Source of the DNA: Kordiimonadaceae bacterium
GTDB taxonomy: Bacteria > Pseudomonadota > Alphaproteobacteria > Sphingomonadales > Kordiimonadaceae
DNA length: 64,000 nt
NCBI GenBank assembly: GCA_017640725.1
Contig: JAEPQB010000002.1
Span: forward strand, 248,001 to 312,000
Direction: 5' to 3'
How positions within the stretch are numbered: position 1 is the first letter of the stretch; the number at the start of each line of letters is the position of its first letter. The position numbers and the translations under genes were made by a program. Shown here piece after piece: positions 40,398 through 49,291 of the stretch. The notes under the pieces are model-generated. The model saw only the letters and a list, made by a program, of their open reading frames with translations, did not search any database and was not told the origin of the DNA.

Positions 40398-41753
40398 ATG
40401 GCATTCACTGCTTTGGCAGCCGGTGTATCGGGACTTCAAGCCTTCACGGAAGGTGTTGGTGTCATTGCCGATAACATCACTAACGTAAATACGATCGGTT
40501 ATAAGGAAACCCGGTCACGCTTCTCGACTCTGGTGACAGAGACAGCAGCGCTTTCTTCCTATTCACCAGGCGGTGTACGCGCCTTTTCGCAGACTTTGGT
40601 CTCGAAACAGGGCCTGTTGCAGCCTTCTGGTTCACAAACTGACCTGTCGATTGACGGTGCAGGCTTCTTCGTGGTGCGCAACGCAGATACGGCGAACGAC
40701 CCTGACGGCGAGTTCATTTATACCCGCGCAGGCGCCTTCACCCAGGATGCTGACGGTTTCTTCCAAAACACAGCCGGGCACTATCTGATGGGGTGGCCGC
40801 TGGATTCAGCAGGAAACATTCCGTCTAACCAAAACGACCTGACTGAGCTTGAACCGATTAACATCAACACTTTGAACGGTTTTGGCGATGCGACGTCGGC
40901 AGTAGCGCTGCGCGCCAACTTGCAAGCCAGCACATCTGTGTTTGGCGGGACATACGCGGCTGGCGATATGGCGGCCGGTACTACGACGCCAGACTTTGAG
41001 ACTAACCTTCAGATTTTTGACAGCCTTGGCCGTTCTCATACCGTTGTGTTCTCTGCGTTGAAAACGGGCACAAACTCTTGGGACTACGAACTGACGTTCG
41101 ATGATGCGAGTGTTCTTGACGGTGGTACACACACCAACGGCTTAATTGGTGATGGTACCCTTGAGTTTAACCCTGACGGCACACTCGACCTGGGCAGCAG
41201 TTCTTTGAACGATGTGTTTGCTGGTGGCGCCGTTACGCTACCAGATGGCAACCTGACATTTGATTTCGATGATACCGGTGATGTGGAAGTAGCGCCTGGT
41301 TCCATCAACTTCAACTTCGGCACCGACGGCGAAGCCAACGGCTTTTCACAGTTCGACAGTATCTCCACACTGATTTCATCTAGTGCAGATGGTGCATCGT
41401 TCGATAACGTGAACGGCGTATCCATCGGGGAAGACGGTGTTGTAACCGCCCTCTTTGATAACGGTCTTGCGCTAGACGTTTTCCAGCTGCCAGTGGCGAT
41501 TTTCCAGAACCCGGACGGGCTGACACGGCGTCAGGGTAACGCGTTTGGTATCTCGGATTTCTCCGGCGACTTTGCCCTGCAGCAAGCAGGCTCTGGTGGT
41601 GCTGGTAATGTGGCGCCAAACTCACTTGAGCAATCAACCGTTGATCTCGCGAACGAGTTTTCGGAACTGATCAAGGTACAGCGGGCCTTCTCGGCTTCTA
41701 CCCGGATCATTACTACCTCGGACGAGATTCTTGAGGAACTGACCAGACTGTAA
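40398..41753 (+). CDS. flgE: Flagellar hook protein
   Basis: 451 residues. It starts MAFTALAAGVSGLQAFTEG with the rod-type N-terminal motif VIADNITNVNTIGYKETRS, and ends in the partner helix NEFSELIKVQRAFSASTRII. The central FlgE domain lies between. It polymerises into the hook. A short CCTACA/TGTAGG inverted repeat (40355-40360, 40382-40387) overlaps the ribosome site AGGAG, so its translation might be controlled. Confidence 0.95.
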   Translation: MAFTALAAGVSGLQAFTEGVGVIADNITNVNTIGYKETRSRFSTLVTETAALSSYSPGGVRAFSQTLVSKQGLLQPSGSQTDLSIDGAGFFVVRNADTANDPDGEFIYTRAGAFTQDADGFFQNTAGHYLMGWPLDSAGNIPSNQNDLTELEPININTLNGFGDATSAVALRANLQASTSVFGGTYAAGDMAAGTTTPDFETNLQIFDSLGRSHTVVFSALKTGTNSWDYELTFDDASVLDGGTHTNGLIGDGTLEFNPDGTLDLGSSSLNDVFAGGAVTLPDGNLTFDFDDTGDVEVAPGSINFNFGTDGEANGFSQFDSISTLISSSADGASFDNVNGVSIGEDGVVTALFDNGLALDVFQLPVAIFQNPDGLTRRQGNAFGISDFSGDFALQQAGSGGAGNVAPNSLEQSTVDLANEFSELIKVQRAFSASTRIITTSDEILEELTRL

Positions 41754-41777
41754 ACTTTCTGGTTCACTCTTTTGCAC

Positions 41778-41810
41778 CGGGCGGGTGGCCTTTGCCACCC
41801 GCCCGTTTTT
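41778..41810 (+). terminator. Terminator after flgE
   Basis: A 12-bp perfect stem (CGGGCGGGTGGC with its complement) around CTTT, then five T. Confidence 0.9.
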
Positions 41811-41906
41811 ATTAAACTTATACGTGTTAATTGCCTCTCATAACGTGTTTAATACAATTATTACGGCTATTTTGCCAAATACCTGAACACTATGAGGAAT
41901 ACAAAC

Positions 41907-42536
41907 ATGGCTACAATCGATGGAACGATAAGCAATGATACTTTGAACGGAACAGGGGCAGCAGATAGAATTAGAGGATTTGCTGGTGACGACTTGATAT
42001 ATGCCAAAGGTGGGAATGACACAGTTAGTGGGTCGGATGGCAACGATACGGTTTGGGGTGGTGCCGGCAACGATTACATCAACACACATGATGGAACTGA
42101 TGTAGTCGGCGGCGGTGGAGGGAATGACACTCTCTTTGGAGATCACGGCAATGACATAATGTTTGGAGGATCCGGGAACGATTATATAGATGGACAATGG
42201 GACGACGACTCCTTGTTTGGAAGCGCAGGTGACGACACGGTGCGGGGGCATACGGGCGACGATACCATTATTGGAGGCACCGGAGATGATGTACTCCATG
42301 CAGGTACTGGAAGCGACGTTCTTATTTTCGGCGACAACTCGGGCCAAGACACGTTAGTCGGAGGTTTGAACAACCTCGACACAATTCGGCTTACTGGTGG
42401 CAATGACAGTTATACAATTGACTATGTGCCTGGCACCACGGATATCTTGTTGGATTTCGGCAATGGTAATTCACTATTTATCCACAACATTACCCTCACC
42501 CCTTCATTTTATGAATCACTCATTGAAATAGTTTAA
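41907..42536 (+). CDS. RTX calcium-binding repeat protein
   Basis: 209 residues with about ten GGxGxDx-type nonapeptides across residues 8-140 (GNDTVWGGAGNDYI, GNDIMFGGSGNDYI, GDDTIIGGTGDDVLHAG). These form a Ca2+-bound beta-roll. The hydrophobic C-terminus (SLIEIV) could serve as a type I secretion signal. There is no enzyme domain, and no type I exporter is beside it. It sits alone between flgE and sciP, framed by near-identical terminators. The ATG at 41907 follows GAGGAATACAAAC. Confidence 0.85.
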   Translation: MATIDGTISNDTLNGTGAADRIRGFAGDDLIYAKGGNDTVSGSDGNDTVWGGAGNDYINTHDGTDVVGGGGGNDTLFGDHGNDIMFGGSGNDYIDGQWDDDSLFGSAGDDTVRGHTGDDTIIGGTGDDVLHAGTGSDVLIFGDNSGQDTLVGGLNNLDTIRLTGGNDSYTIDYVPGTTDILLDFGNGNSLFIHNITLTPSFYESLIEIV

Positions 42537-42558
42537 CATCCTTCGTATCGGTTGTTAG

Positions 42559-42590
42559 GGGCGGGTGGCCTTTGCCACTCGCCCGTTTTT
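42559..42590 (+). terminator. Terminator after the RTX gene
   Basis: Same hairpin as 41778-41810 with one C-to-T change; the identical stretch runs through the loop and T-run. Confidence 0.85.
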
Positions 42591-42729
42591 ATTTCTTTTA
42601 TTTTCAATGGCTTAAATTAATTTAGTTACAATTTTATCTATTAGGTCTTTGTTAAACAGCGTCTCGCTAAAATGGTGTCACCGAGCAGAAAACTGATTCA
42701 ATCGAGCAAACCACCAAGCCGGAGCAGGC

Positions 42730-43014
42730 ATGAATATCGCGAGCAAAAATACCAATTTACCCAGTGATGGAAGCGGCACGTCCATTCGCGTTGACTTGCC
42801 AAGTCCAGACACCAAACGCTGGGTCGCGCGGCGCAAGGCGCAGGTGGTGTATGCCGTGCAGGCCGGTCAGATCAGTTTGACGGAAGCCTGCGAAACTTAC
42901 GCCCTTTCCGTGGAAGAGTTTTTGGGCTGGCAACGGGCAATCGAGAGCAACGGTGTTCCGGGACTGCGTGCGACTCGTATTCAAAAGTACCGCGAGCAAA
43001 AGGCTGAAACTTAA
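42730..43014 (+). CDS. sciP: CtrA inhibitor SciP (DUF1153)
   Basis: 94 residues. DLPSPDTKRWVARRKAQVVY, ISLTEACETYALSVEEFLGW and GLRATRIQKYR match the DUF1153/SciP family. In Caulobacter SciP binds CtrA and stops it from recruiting RNA polymerase in early G1. The ATG at 42730 follows CGGAGCAGGC. A GANTC site lies in its upstream region at 42695-42699. Its location just before fliF links cell-cycle control with flagellar genes. Confidence 0.93.
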   Translation: MNIASKNTNLPSDGSGTSIRVDLPSPDTKRWVARRKAQVVYAVQAGQISLTEACETYALSVEEFLGWQRAIESNGVPGLRATRIQKYREQKAET

Positions 43015-43104
43015 CGACAATTCTGTCACGAATCGGCACACAACTGCGGTTCCAGGATTTTCCCTTTACATTCGAGATAATAAATAGGCAACTTTTGCCT
43101 AGAT

Positions 43105-43121
43105 TTAACTATCTGTTTACC
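43105..43121 (+). promoter_or_regulatory. CtrA-box candidate before fliF
   Basis: TTAA, seven bases, TTTACC: one base away from the TTAA-N7-TTAACC pattern bound by CtrA, 70 bases before the fliF start. Confidence 0.5.
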
Positions 43122-43190
43122 TTGTTGGCGTATTTCTTCGGCTAGACAAATAGAAATCTACTGCTCGATTGATAATTACCGGAACCGAAA

Positions 43191-44888
43191 TTGGAACCAT
43201 TTATTCAGTTTTTGCGAAATCTCGGCACGGGCCGACTGCTCCTGATTTCGCTCGTTGGTGCATTAACGCTTGCCTTCCTTGTTGTGGTTGGTGGCGGCAT
43301 GGGCACCTCTCCGATGACACCTCTCTATACCGACCTGGACCCTGCAGATGCTGCCAGCATCGCGCAGCGCCTGGAAGCCGAAGGCATTCAGTATGAATCC
43401 GGTGCTGGCGGACGCATTGTGCGTGTGCCCGCTGACCAGGTCGACAGGTTGCGCCTGTTGCTTGCCGGCGAAGGATTGTCCGGCGGCGTTATTGGTAAAG
43501 AGATTTTCGATCAGGAAAGTAGTTTTGGCCGCACAAGTTTTGAACTGAATGTCAATTATGTGCGTGCAATTGAAGGCGAACTGTCACGCACCTTAAAGTC
43601 TATCCGGTCCGTTTCAGAAGCGCGTGTGCATATTGTTATCCCTGAACGCCGACCGTTCCAGCGCGATTCTGAAGGCCCGTCGGCGTCTATTCTTCTGCGC
43701 ACCAACGGTGCCCTCGGTCAGTCTCAAGCGTCAGCCATTCAGGCGCTGGTGGCATCCGCCGTGCCCGGCTTGTCTCCTGACCGTGTAACGATTTCTGACA
43801 CGATGGGTCGACTTCTTGTTGATGGTGGCGAAGAAGGTGACCTTGGAAGCCTGTCGAGCCTGGAAGAAGCACGCTTGGCGAAAGAGCGCCAGTTCCGCGG
43901 CAAAATCGAGCAATTGCTTGCGCGCCGTGTGGGTGATGGTCGTGTTCGGGCGGAAGTATCTGTTGATATGGATATGAGCCGCCAGACCACCAGCCAAACC
44001 ACTTATGACCCCAATACACAGGTTGTTCTTTCTACCAACACGCGCGAAGAGACCTCGAGCGAAACAGACAATGTTGGCGGGCAAGTTACAGTGGCAAATG
44101 CGCTGCCCGATGCTGGTGGCGTTGGTGGAGGCAATGGAAGCCGCAGCCAAACCACTGAAGAAACGACCAATTTTGAAAATTCTAAAACAGAAACAGTAAC
44201 GGTTCGCGAACCTGGTGAAGTAACCCAAATGCGCGTGTCCGTATTGGTTGATGGCATTCGCACCTTCAACGAGGATGGCACCACCGCCAGTTACGCCGAC
44301 CGCGACCCAGCGGAAATTCAGCAATTACAACAGCTTGTGGAAAGCGCCATTCCTTATGATGCAGGTCGCGGCGACACTGTAGAAGTATTGAGCCTGCGTT
44401 TCATTGACCCGGCACCTGTGGGCGAAGAAGCTGTTGCCTTCAACGTTCTTGGCCTTAACAAGCAAGACCTTCTGGACATCGTAACCAACGGCGGCTCCAT
44501 TCTGGTGATCATCCTTGTGTTGCTTCTTGTTGTGCGGCCGTTGGTTGTTCGTGTGATTGAAGCCATTCCTGACGCGCCGCCCCCACCGGACCCTGCGCAG
44601 CTTGAAAATCAAGTGCCTGAAACGCCAGCTATTACCGGGCCTCAGCAAATAACGCCTGACATTCTGGCCGCCGCTGCCGAAGGTGATGAGGCTGCGTCTG
44701 CCCTTGTTCTGCAAGCCCGCCAACAGGGCCAGTTAAGCGTTGACCAAATGGGCACAGACAATCGTATCGACGTGGCGCAGGTTGAAGGCCGCATTCAAGA
44801 ATCTGCCATCAAGAAAGTGGCAGGCATCATCCGATCCAACCCGGACGAGTCTGTTTCAATTGTTCGGCATTGGCTTTACGCAGATTAA
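43191..44888 (+). CDS. fliF: Flagellar MS-ring protein
   Basis: 565 residues. A membrane helix lies at residues 16-36 (LLLISLVGALTLAFLVVVGG), then the ring-building motifs (PLYTDLDPADAASIAQRLEA, NYVRAIEGELSRTLKSI, VHIVIPERRPF), a second membrane helix near residue 435 and the FliG-binding tail (IIRSNPDESVSIVRHWLYAD). The only plausible start is a TTG at 43191 with a weak ribosome site. It heads the large flagellar operon. Confidence 0.95.
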   Translation: MEPFIQFLRNLGTGRLLLISLVGALTLAFLVVVGGGMGTSPMTPLYTDLDPADAASIAQRLEAEGIQYESGAGGRIVRVPADQVDRLRLLLAGEGLSGGVIGKEIFDQESSFGRTSFELNVNYVRAIEGELSRTLKSIRSVSEARVHIVIPERRPFQRDSEGPSASILLRTNGALGQSQASAIQALVASAVPGLSPDRVTISDTMGRLLVDGGEEGDLGSLSSLEEARLAKERQFRGKIEQLLARRVGDGRVRAEVSVDMDMSRQTTSQTTYDPNTQVVLSTNTREETSSETDNVGGQVTVANALPDAGGVGGGNGSRSQTTEETTNFENSKTETVTVREPGEVTQMRVSVLVDGIRTFNEDGTTASYADRDPAEIQQLQQLVESAIPYDAGRGDTVEVLSLRFIDPAPVGEEAVAFNVLGLNKQDLLDIVTNGGSILVIILVLLLVVRPLVVRVIEAIPDAPPPPDPAQLENQVPETPAITGPQQITPDILAAAAEGDEAASALVLQARQQGQLSVDQMGTDNRIDVAQVEGRIQESAIKKVAGIIRSNPDESVSIVRHWLYAD

Positions 44889-44930
44889 GCATCGCGCCTA
44901 GCGCTTTTTTGGGACGAAAGAGGACCTGAC

Positions 44931-45941
44931 GTGAGTATGGAAGCTGGCAAACTAACCGGATCTCAGAAAGCCGCTGCTTTTATGTTGGCCATTGGCGAAG
45001 ATTATGGCCGTGGCATTTGGGAGCAGTTGACCGACGACGAAATCAAGGAACTGTCGCAGCATATGTCCAACCTCGGTGCCGTGAATGCACTGGATGTGGA
45101 AGACCTGTTTGTCGAGTTCGCCTCCCAGGTTTCAACTGTGGGCAATCTCAACGGGTCGTTCGAAAGCACTGAGCGGCTGCTTGGAAAAATGCTGCCAGGT
45201 GATCGTGTGCAGCAGATTATGGACGAAATTCGCGGTCCAGCCGGTCGTACCATGTGGGACAAACTCGGCAACGTGAACGAAATGGTTTTGGCGAGTTACT
45301 TGAAGAACGAGTACCCACAGACCGTTGCCGTCGTGCTTCAGAAAATCAAAGCCGAGCACGCAGCCCGTGTGCTTGCCGTTCTACCGGAAGATTTCTCCAT
45401 GGAAGTTATCATGCGCATGCTGCGTATGGAATCTGTCCAGAAAGACATTCTGGATAAAGTCGAACAGACTTTGCGCGTAGAGTTTATGAACAATTTGGCG
45501 CGCACAAGTCAGCGCGACAGCCACGAAACCATCGCCGAAATCTTTAACTTCCTGGACCGCAGCGCGGAAAGCCGTTTCCTGGCGGCGCTTGAAGACCGAA
45601 ACCGTGATAGCGCAGAGCGTATCCGCGCGCTGATGTTCACTTTCGAAGACTTGGCGAACCTGGACCCAAGCGGCGTTCAAACGCTGCTGCGGAATGTGGA
45701 CAAAGACAAGCTCGCTCTCGCGATGAAGGGTGCGTCTGACACCCTGCGCGACCTCTTTTTCTCGAACATGTCGGAGCGGGCGGCGAAAATCCTTCGCGAA
45801 GATATGGAAGCGATGGGCCCAGTGCGCCTGCGCGACGTAGATGATGCCCAAATGGACATGGTCAATAAGGCGAAAGATCTGGCGGAAGCTGGCGAAATTC
45901 TCCTCTCTGACAACAAAGGCGAAGATGAGCTGATTTACTGA
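44931..45941 (+). CDS. fliG: Flagellar motor switch protein FliG
   Basis: 336 residues. It has the armadillo-like N-terminal domain ([20 protein letters not shown]), the EHPQTV-like block ([20 protein letters not shown]) and the C-terminal torque helix region ([20 protein letters not shown]). It couples the MS ring to the stator. It starts with GTG after AAAGAGGACCTGAC and overlaps fliH by one base. Confidence 0.95.
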   Translation: MSMEAGKLTGSQKAAAFMLAIGEDYGRGIWEQLTDDEIKELSQHMSNLGAVNALDVEDLFVEFASQVSTVGNLNGSFESTERLLGKMLPGDRVQQIMDEIRGPAGRTMWDKLGNVNEMVLASYLKNEYPQTVAVVLQKIKAEHAARVLAVLPEDFSMEVIMRMLRMESVQKDILDKVEQTLRVEFMNNLARTSQRDSHETIAEIFNFLDRSAESRFLAALEDRNRDSAERIRALMFTFEDLANLDPSGVQTLLRNVDKDKLALAMKGASDTLRDLFFSNMSERAAKILREDMEAMGPVRLRDVDDAQMDMVNKAKDLAEAGEILLSDNKGEDELIY

Positions 45942-46606
45942 TGTCGAGCCCTGTAAAATATACCTTCGATCAGGCTTTTGATGGCGGCGCAAAGACCCGC
46001 TATGACCTTGAGATCGAACGCCTTGTTCAGCAAGGCGAAGACTCCCGTAAGGAAGCACTCGCACAAGGCATTGCTGAAGGGCGTGCACAGGCTTTGCAAG
46101 AAATTGAAAATGCAACAAAAGATGCGATTTTACAGCTCAACCAGTCTGCCCAAGCCCTGTTTGATCAGCGCCAGGCGCTTGAATCGAGCCTAAAGCAGGA
46201 AATGGTCCATCTGGCCTATGCCATTTCTTCGAAACTGGCTGGCGCCCTCATTCGCACAAAACCAACCGCTGAAGTCCAAGCGTTGATTGAAGATTGCTTG
46301 GCCACGGTCTCCCGCGAGCCACGGCTTGTTGTGCGTGTGTCTGAAAAAATCAGTGACAGTATTGCTGGACAGCTGGACGCGATGAAGAATGCCACCAGTT
46401 TTGCAGGCGACATTGTATTGCTTGGGGAACCCAATATGGGCGACCTGGATTGCCGGGTGGAATGGCCGGACGGTGGCTCCGAGCGAAAACAGGATGCCCT
46501 GCAGCATCAGATTGAAGATGCTGTACAGCGCTTTGTTCTGTCGGAGCTTGAAGATGCCGCACCAGAGCCAGCTGCGGCCTCAGAACAAACTGCCGCACCG
46601 GCATAA
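45941..46606 (+). CDS. fliH: Flagellar export regulator FliH
   Basis: 221 residues. The coiled N-terminal half is rich in Glu/Gln/Arg, and the C-terminal half (HLAYAISSKLAGALIRTKPT, VVRVSEKISDSIAGQLDAM, LGEPNMGDLDCRVEWPDGG) is the FliH/YscL domain that binds the FliI ATPase. Known as FlbE in Caulobacter. It starts at ATG within the fliG stop (TGATG). Confidence 0.88.
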   Translation: MSSPVKYTFDQAFDGGAKTRYDLEIERLVQQGEDSRKEALAQGIAEGRAQALQEIENATKDAILQLNQSAQALFDQRQALESSLKQEMVHLAYAISSKLAGALIRTKPTAEVQALIEDCLATVSREPRLVVRVSEKISDSIAGQLDAMKNATSFAGDIVLLGEPNMGDLDCRVEWPDGGSERKQDALQHQIEDAVQRFVLSELEDAAPEPAAASEQTAAPA

Positions 46607-46666
46607 CGGAGAGAAACGGCCCGGCCGACAGGTCCTGCCATTGCTAAGGAACGACAAGGAATAATT

Positions 46667-47029
46667 ATGGCAAACGAAGGCGATAATTCAGAGGACGTGG
46701 GCCTCACCGACCTTTCGGGCAATGGGGCGAAGACGCCTGATCTGGCCCCAAAAGAAGATGGTCAGGTTCGCACAGCACAGGAACTGGAACCGGTTTTTGA
46801 CGTGCCGGTACGGGTTCAGGCTGTGCTTGGCAAATCCACATTGGAAGTCAGTCAGCTTTTGAAACTTGCGCCAGGGGCCGTGGTGGAGTTGGACCGAAAA
46901 GTCGGCGAAGCCATTGATATTTATGTGAATAACCGACTGGTTGCACGCGGCGAGGTGGTTCTTGTGGAAGACCATTTGGGTGTGACCATGACAGAAATCA
47001 TCAAGCTTGACGGCTCGTCGGGCGTTTAA
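46667..47029 (+). CDS. fliN: Flagellar motor switch protein FliN
   Basis: 120 residues. The C-terminal SpoA domain reads FDVPVRVQAVLGKSTLEVSQ and then GAVVELDRKVGEAIDIYVNN, typical of FliN. The first 40 residues are polar and variable. It forms the C-ring with FliG and FliM; fliM is not in the window. Confidence 0.95.
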   Translation: MANEGDNSEDVGLTDLSGNGAKTPDLAPKEDGQVRTAQELEPVFDVPVRVQAVLGKSTLEVSQLLKLAPGAVVELDRKVGEAIDIYVNNRLVARGEVVLVEDHLGVTMTEIIKLDGSSGV

Positions 47030-47056
47030 TCTGGAAACCCAAACAGGACCGAGCTT

Positions 47057-47824
47057 ATGAGCACCGTTTTTGGCATGGCGACAGCATTTTTGCTGGTGAT
47101 CGGCGCGATCCTCCTGGGAGGGTCACCGCTTGCTTTCATCAACTTGCAAGGTGTCTTGATTGTGGTGCTTGGCACCTTTGCCGTGACGGCGATCAGCTTT
47201 CGACTTCAGGAAATGGTCTCCCTGCCCAGCAACATCTGGACACTATTACGGCACGGCCAACGTGACCCGAATGAAGAAGCTGTGAAAGTGCTTAAAATTG
47301 CGGTCGAAGCGCGCAAGCATAATGACATTCTTATGCTGGAACGGCTGCTTCCAAGGTTGAAAGACACGCCGTTTCTGATGAAATCCATTCAGTTGGTGGT
47401 TGACGGTGCGCAACCTGACGAAATTGAGCAGATCATGCGCCGCGAAGCCAGCACCGCCAGCGCCCGGCATATGCGGTCTGTCGATTTTCTGCGCCGCGCA
47501 GGTGACGTTGCGCCCGCAATGGGCCTGATAGGCACACTGATAGGTCTGGTGCGCATGCTGGGCAACCTCGACAACCCGGCCGAAATCGGCCCGTCGATGG
47601 CGGTTGCGCTTTTGACAACTTTTTATGGGGCTGTACTTGCTCACCTGGTGTTCATCCCGCTTGCGGCGAAAACCGAACACTGCACGGAAGAAGAAGGCTT
47701 AGTGAACAATCTTTATGCGATGGGGGCAACGTCAATTCGGCGCAAAGAAAACCCTCGCCGCCTTGAAATGCTTTTAAACACAATTCTGCCGCCGGCGAAG
47801 CGCGTGACATTCTTCAAGTCATGA
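47057..47824 (+). CDS. motA: MotA/PomA-type flagellar stator subunit
   Basis: 255 residues with four membrane helices. FINLQGVLIVVLGTFAVTAI is an early helix, and MRSVDFLRRAGDVAPAMGLI with GTLIGLVRMLGNLDNPAEIG is the MotA signature loop and helix. It conducts ions with MotB to drive the rotor. No motB follows; the next gene is flbD. The PomA-like sequence leaves the coupling ion open. Confidence 0.88.
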   Translation: MSTVFGMATAFLLVIGAILLGGSPLAFINLQGVLIVVLGTFAVTAISFRLQEMVSLPSNIWTLLRHGQRDPNEEAVKVLKIAVEARKHNDILMLERLLPRLKDTPFLMKSIQLVVDGAQPDEIEQIMRREASTASARHMRSVDFLRRAGDVAPAMGLIGTLIGLVRMLGNLDNPAEIGPSMAVALLTTFYGAVLAHLVFIPLAAKTEHCTEEEGLVNNLYAMGATSIRRKENPRRLEMLLNTILPPAKRVTFFKS

Positions 47825-47858
47825 CAAGAGACCGGTTGATTTTGGACGGAGACATTCG

Positions 47859-49250
47859 ATGAGACTTTTGATCGTTGGCACATTGGACGGACAGCTTGGC
47901 GCCGCCAGTAAGATCGCCATGGACCGGGGGGCGCAAGTCACGCATGCCCCTGACCCAGAAGCTGCTCTCACGATCCTAAGAACCCGTGGTGCAGACCTGT
48001 TGATGGTAGAGGTTGGCCTCGACATCCCTGCCCTGATTCCTCGGTTGCGGGCTGAGCATTTTTCGATCCCTGTGGTTGCTTGTGGCATTGACACTGAACC
48101 ATCCATTGCGGCGGCAGCAGTCCGGGGCGGTGCGAAGGAATATATTCCGCTGCCACCCGATGCTGAGTTAATCGCCGCTGTCCTGGAAGCAGTGTCAGAA
48201 GACAGTCAGCAATTCATTTACCGTGACCCTGTCATGAAAGAAGTGGCGGCACTTGCTGAGAAAGTTGCACCGAGCGAAGCAAGTGTTTTGATCACTGGAG
48301 AAAGCGGTACCGGTAAAGAGGTGATGGCACGCTTCGTTCACGAGAAAAGCAATCGCGCCAAGAAACCATTTGTTGCGGTGAACTGTGCAGCCATACCGGA
48401 AAACCTGCTGGAATCAGAGCTGTTTGGTCACGAAAAAGGCGCCTTCACAGGCGCAGTTGCCCGCCGTATTGGTAAATTTGAAGAAGCTGATGGCGGCACG
48501 CTTCTGCTCGACGAGATTTCCGAAATGGATGTGCGCCTGCAGGCGAAGTTGTTGCGGGCTATTCAGGAACGTCAGATCGACCGCGTAGGCGGCTCAAAGC
48601 CTGTGAATGTGGACATTCGCATCATCGCAACGTCAAACCGCAACCTGCAGGATGAAGTGAGAGACGGTAACTTCCGTGAAGACCTTTTCTTCCGACTAAA
48701 CGTTTTCAACCTTCGCGTGCCTTCACTACGCGATCGACCCGCTGATGTTGCCGCGTTGGCGACATTCTTCGCGGACAAATACGCTGATGTAAATCAGGTC
48801 GAGAAGCGATCTGTTTCTGCTCAAGCCCTGAAAGTGTTGCAAGGGCACAGCTGGCCGGGCAACGTTCGGGAACTTGAAAACGCCATGCATCGCAGTGTTC
48901 TGCTTGCAAGCGGAGATGACATTGGTGTGTCTGCCATTATGCTTCCGGACGCCAGCGGCAACCTGTCAATGCCGTCAACATTATCTGAGACCAATGTACC
49001 AGTTTCCGCCGACGGCGTAACTGAAGTAACCGACGAGGAACTGAAGGCCGGTCTGGTTGGCAAAACGGTTGCCGAAGTAGAGCGCGACCTGATTATTGAT
49101 ACGTTGAAGCATTGCCTGGGTAATCGCACCCATGCGGCCAACATTTTGGGCATTTCGATCCGCACGCTTCGAAACAAGCTTAATCAATACAACTCTGAAG
49201 GCATTGCAGTGCCACAACCCGGTGACAGCGGACAGCGCGCACCTGTTTAA
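47859..49250 (+). CDS. flbD: FlbD-type sigma-54 activator with degenerate receiver
   Basis: 463 residues. The N-terminal receiver-like domain (1-115) lacks the acidic pair (LLIVGT instead of IVDD), and Glu51 sits at the phospho-acceptor position. The AAA+ domain has GESGTGKEV (Walker A), ESELFGHEKGAFTGAV (sigma-54 contact) and GGTLLLDEISEMD (Walker B). A Fis-type helix-turn-helix closes it (NRTHAANILGISIRTLRNKL). In Caulobacter FlbD activates late flagellar genes under FliX. Likely targets here include the promoter at 37470. Confidence 0.92.
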   Translation: MRLLIVGTLDGQLGAASKIAMDRGAQVTHAPDPEAALTILRTRGADLLMVEVGLDIPALIPRLRAEHFSIPVVACGIDTEPSIAAAAVRGGAKEYIPLPPDAELIAAVLEAVSEDSQQFIYRDPVMKEVAALAEKVAPSEASVLITGESGTGKEVMARFVHEKSNRAKKPFVAVNCAAIPENLLESELFGHEKGAFTGAVARRIGKFEEADGGTLLLDEISEMDVRLQAKLLRAIQERQIDRVGGSKPVNVDIRIIATSNRNLQDEVRDGNFREDLFFRLNVFNLRVPSLRDRPADVAALATFFADKYADVNQVEKRSVSAQALKVLQGHSWPGNVRELENAMHRSVLLASGDDIGVSAIMLPDASGNLSMPSTLSETNVPVSADGVTEVTDEELKAGLVGKTVAEVERDLIIDTLKHCLGNRTHAANILGISIRTLRNKLNQYNSEGIAVPQPGDSGQRAPV

Positions 49251-49291
49251 GTTTAATCGGGCCGGCGTGGCCCTGTTGGTGGTAAAAAGTC

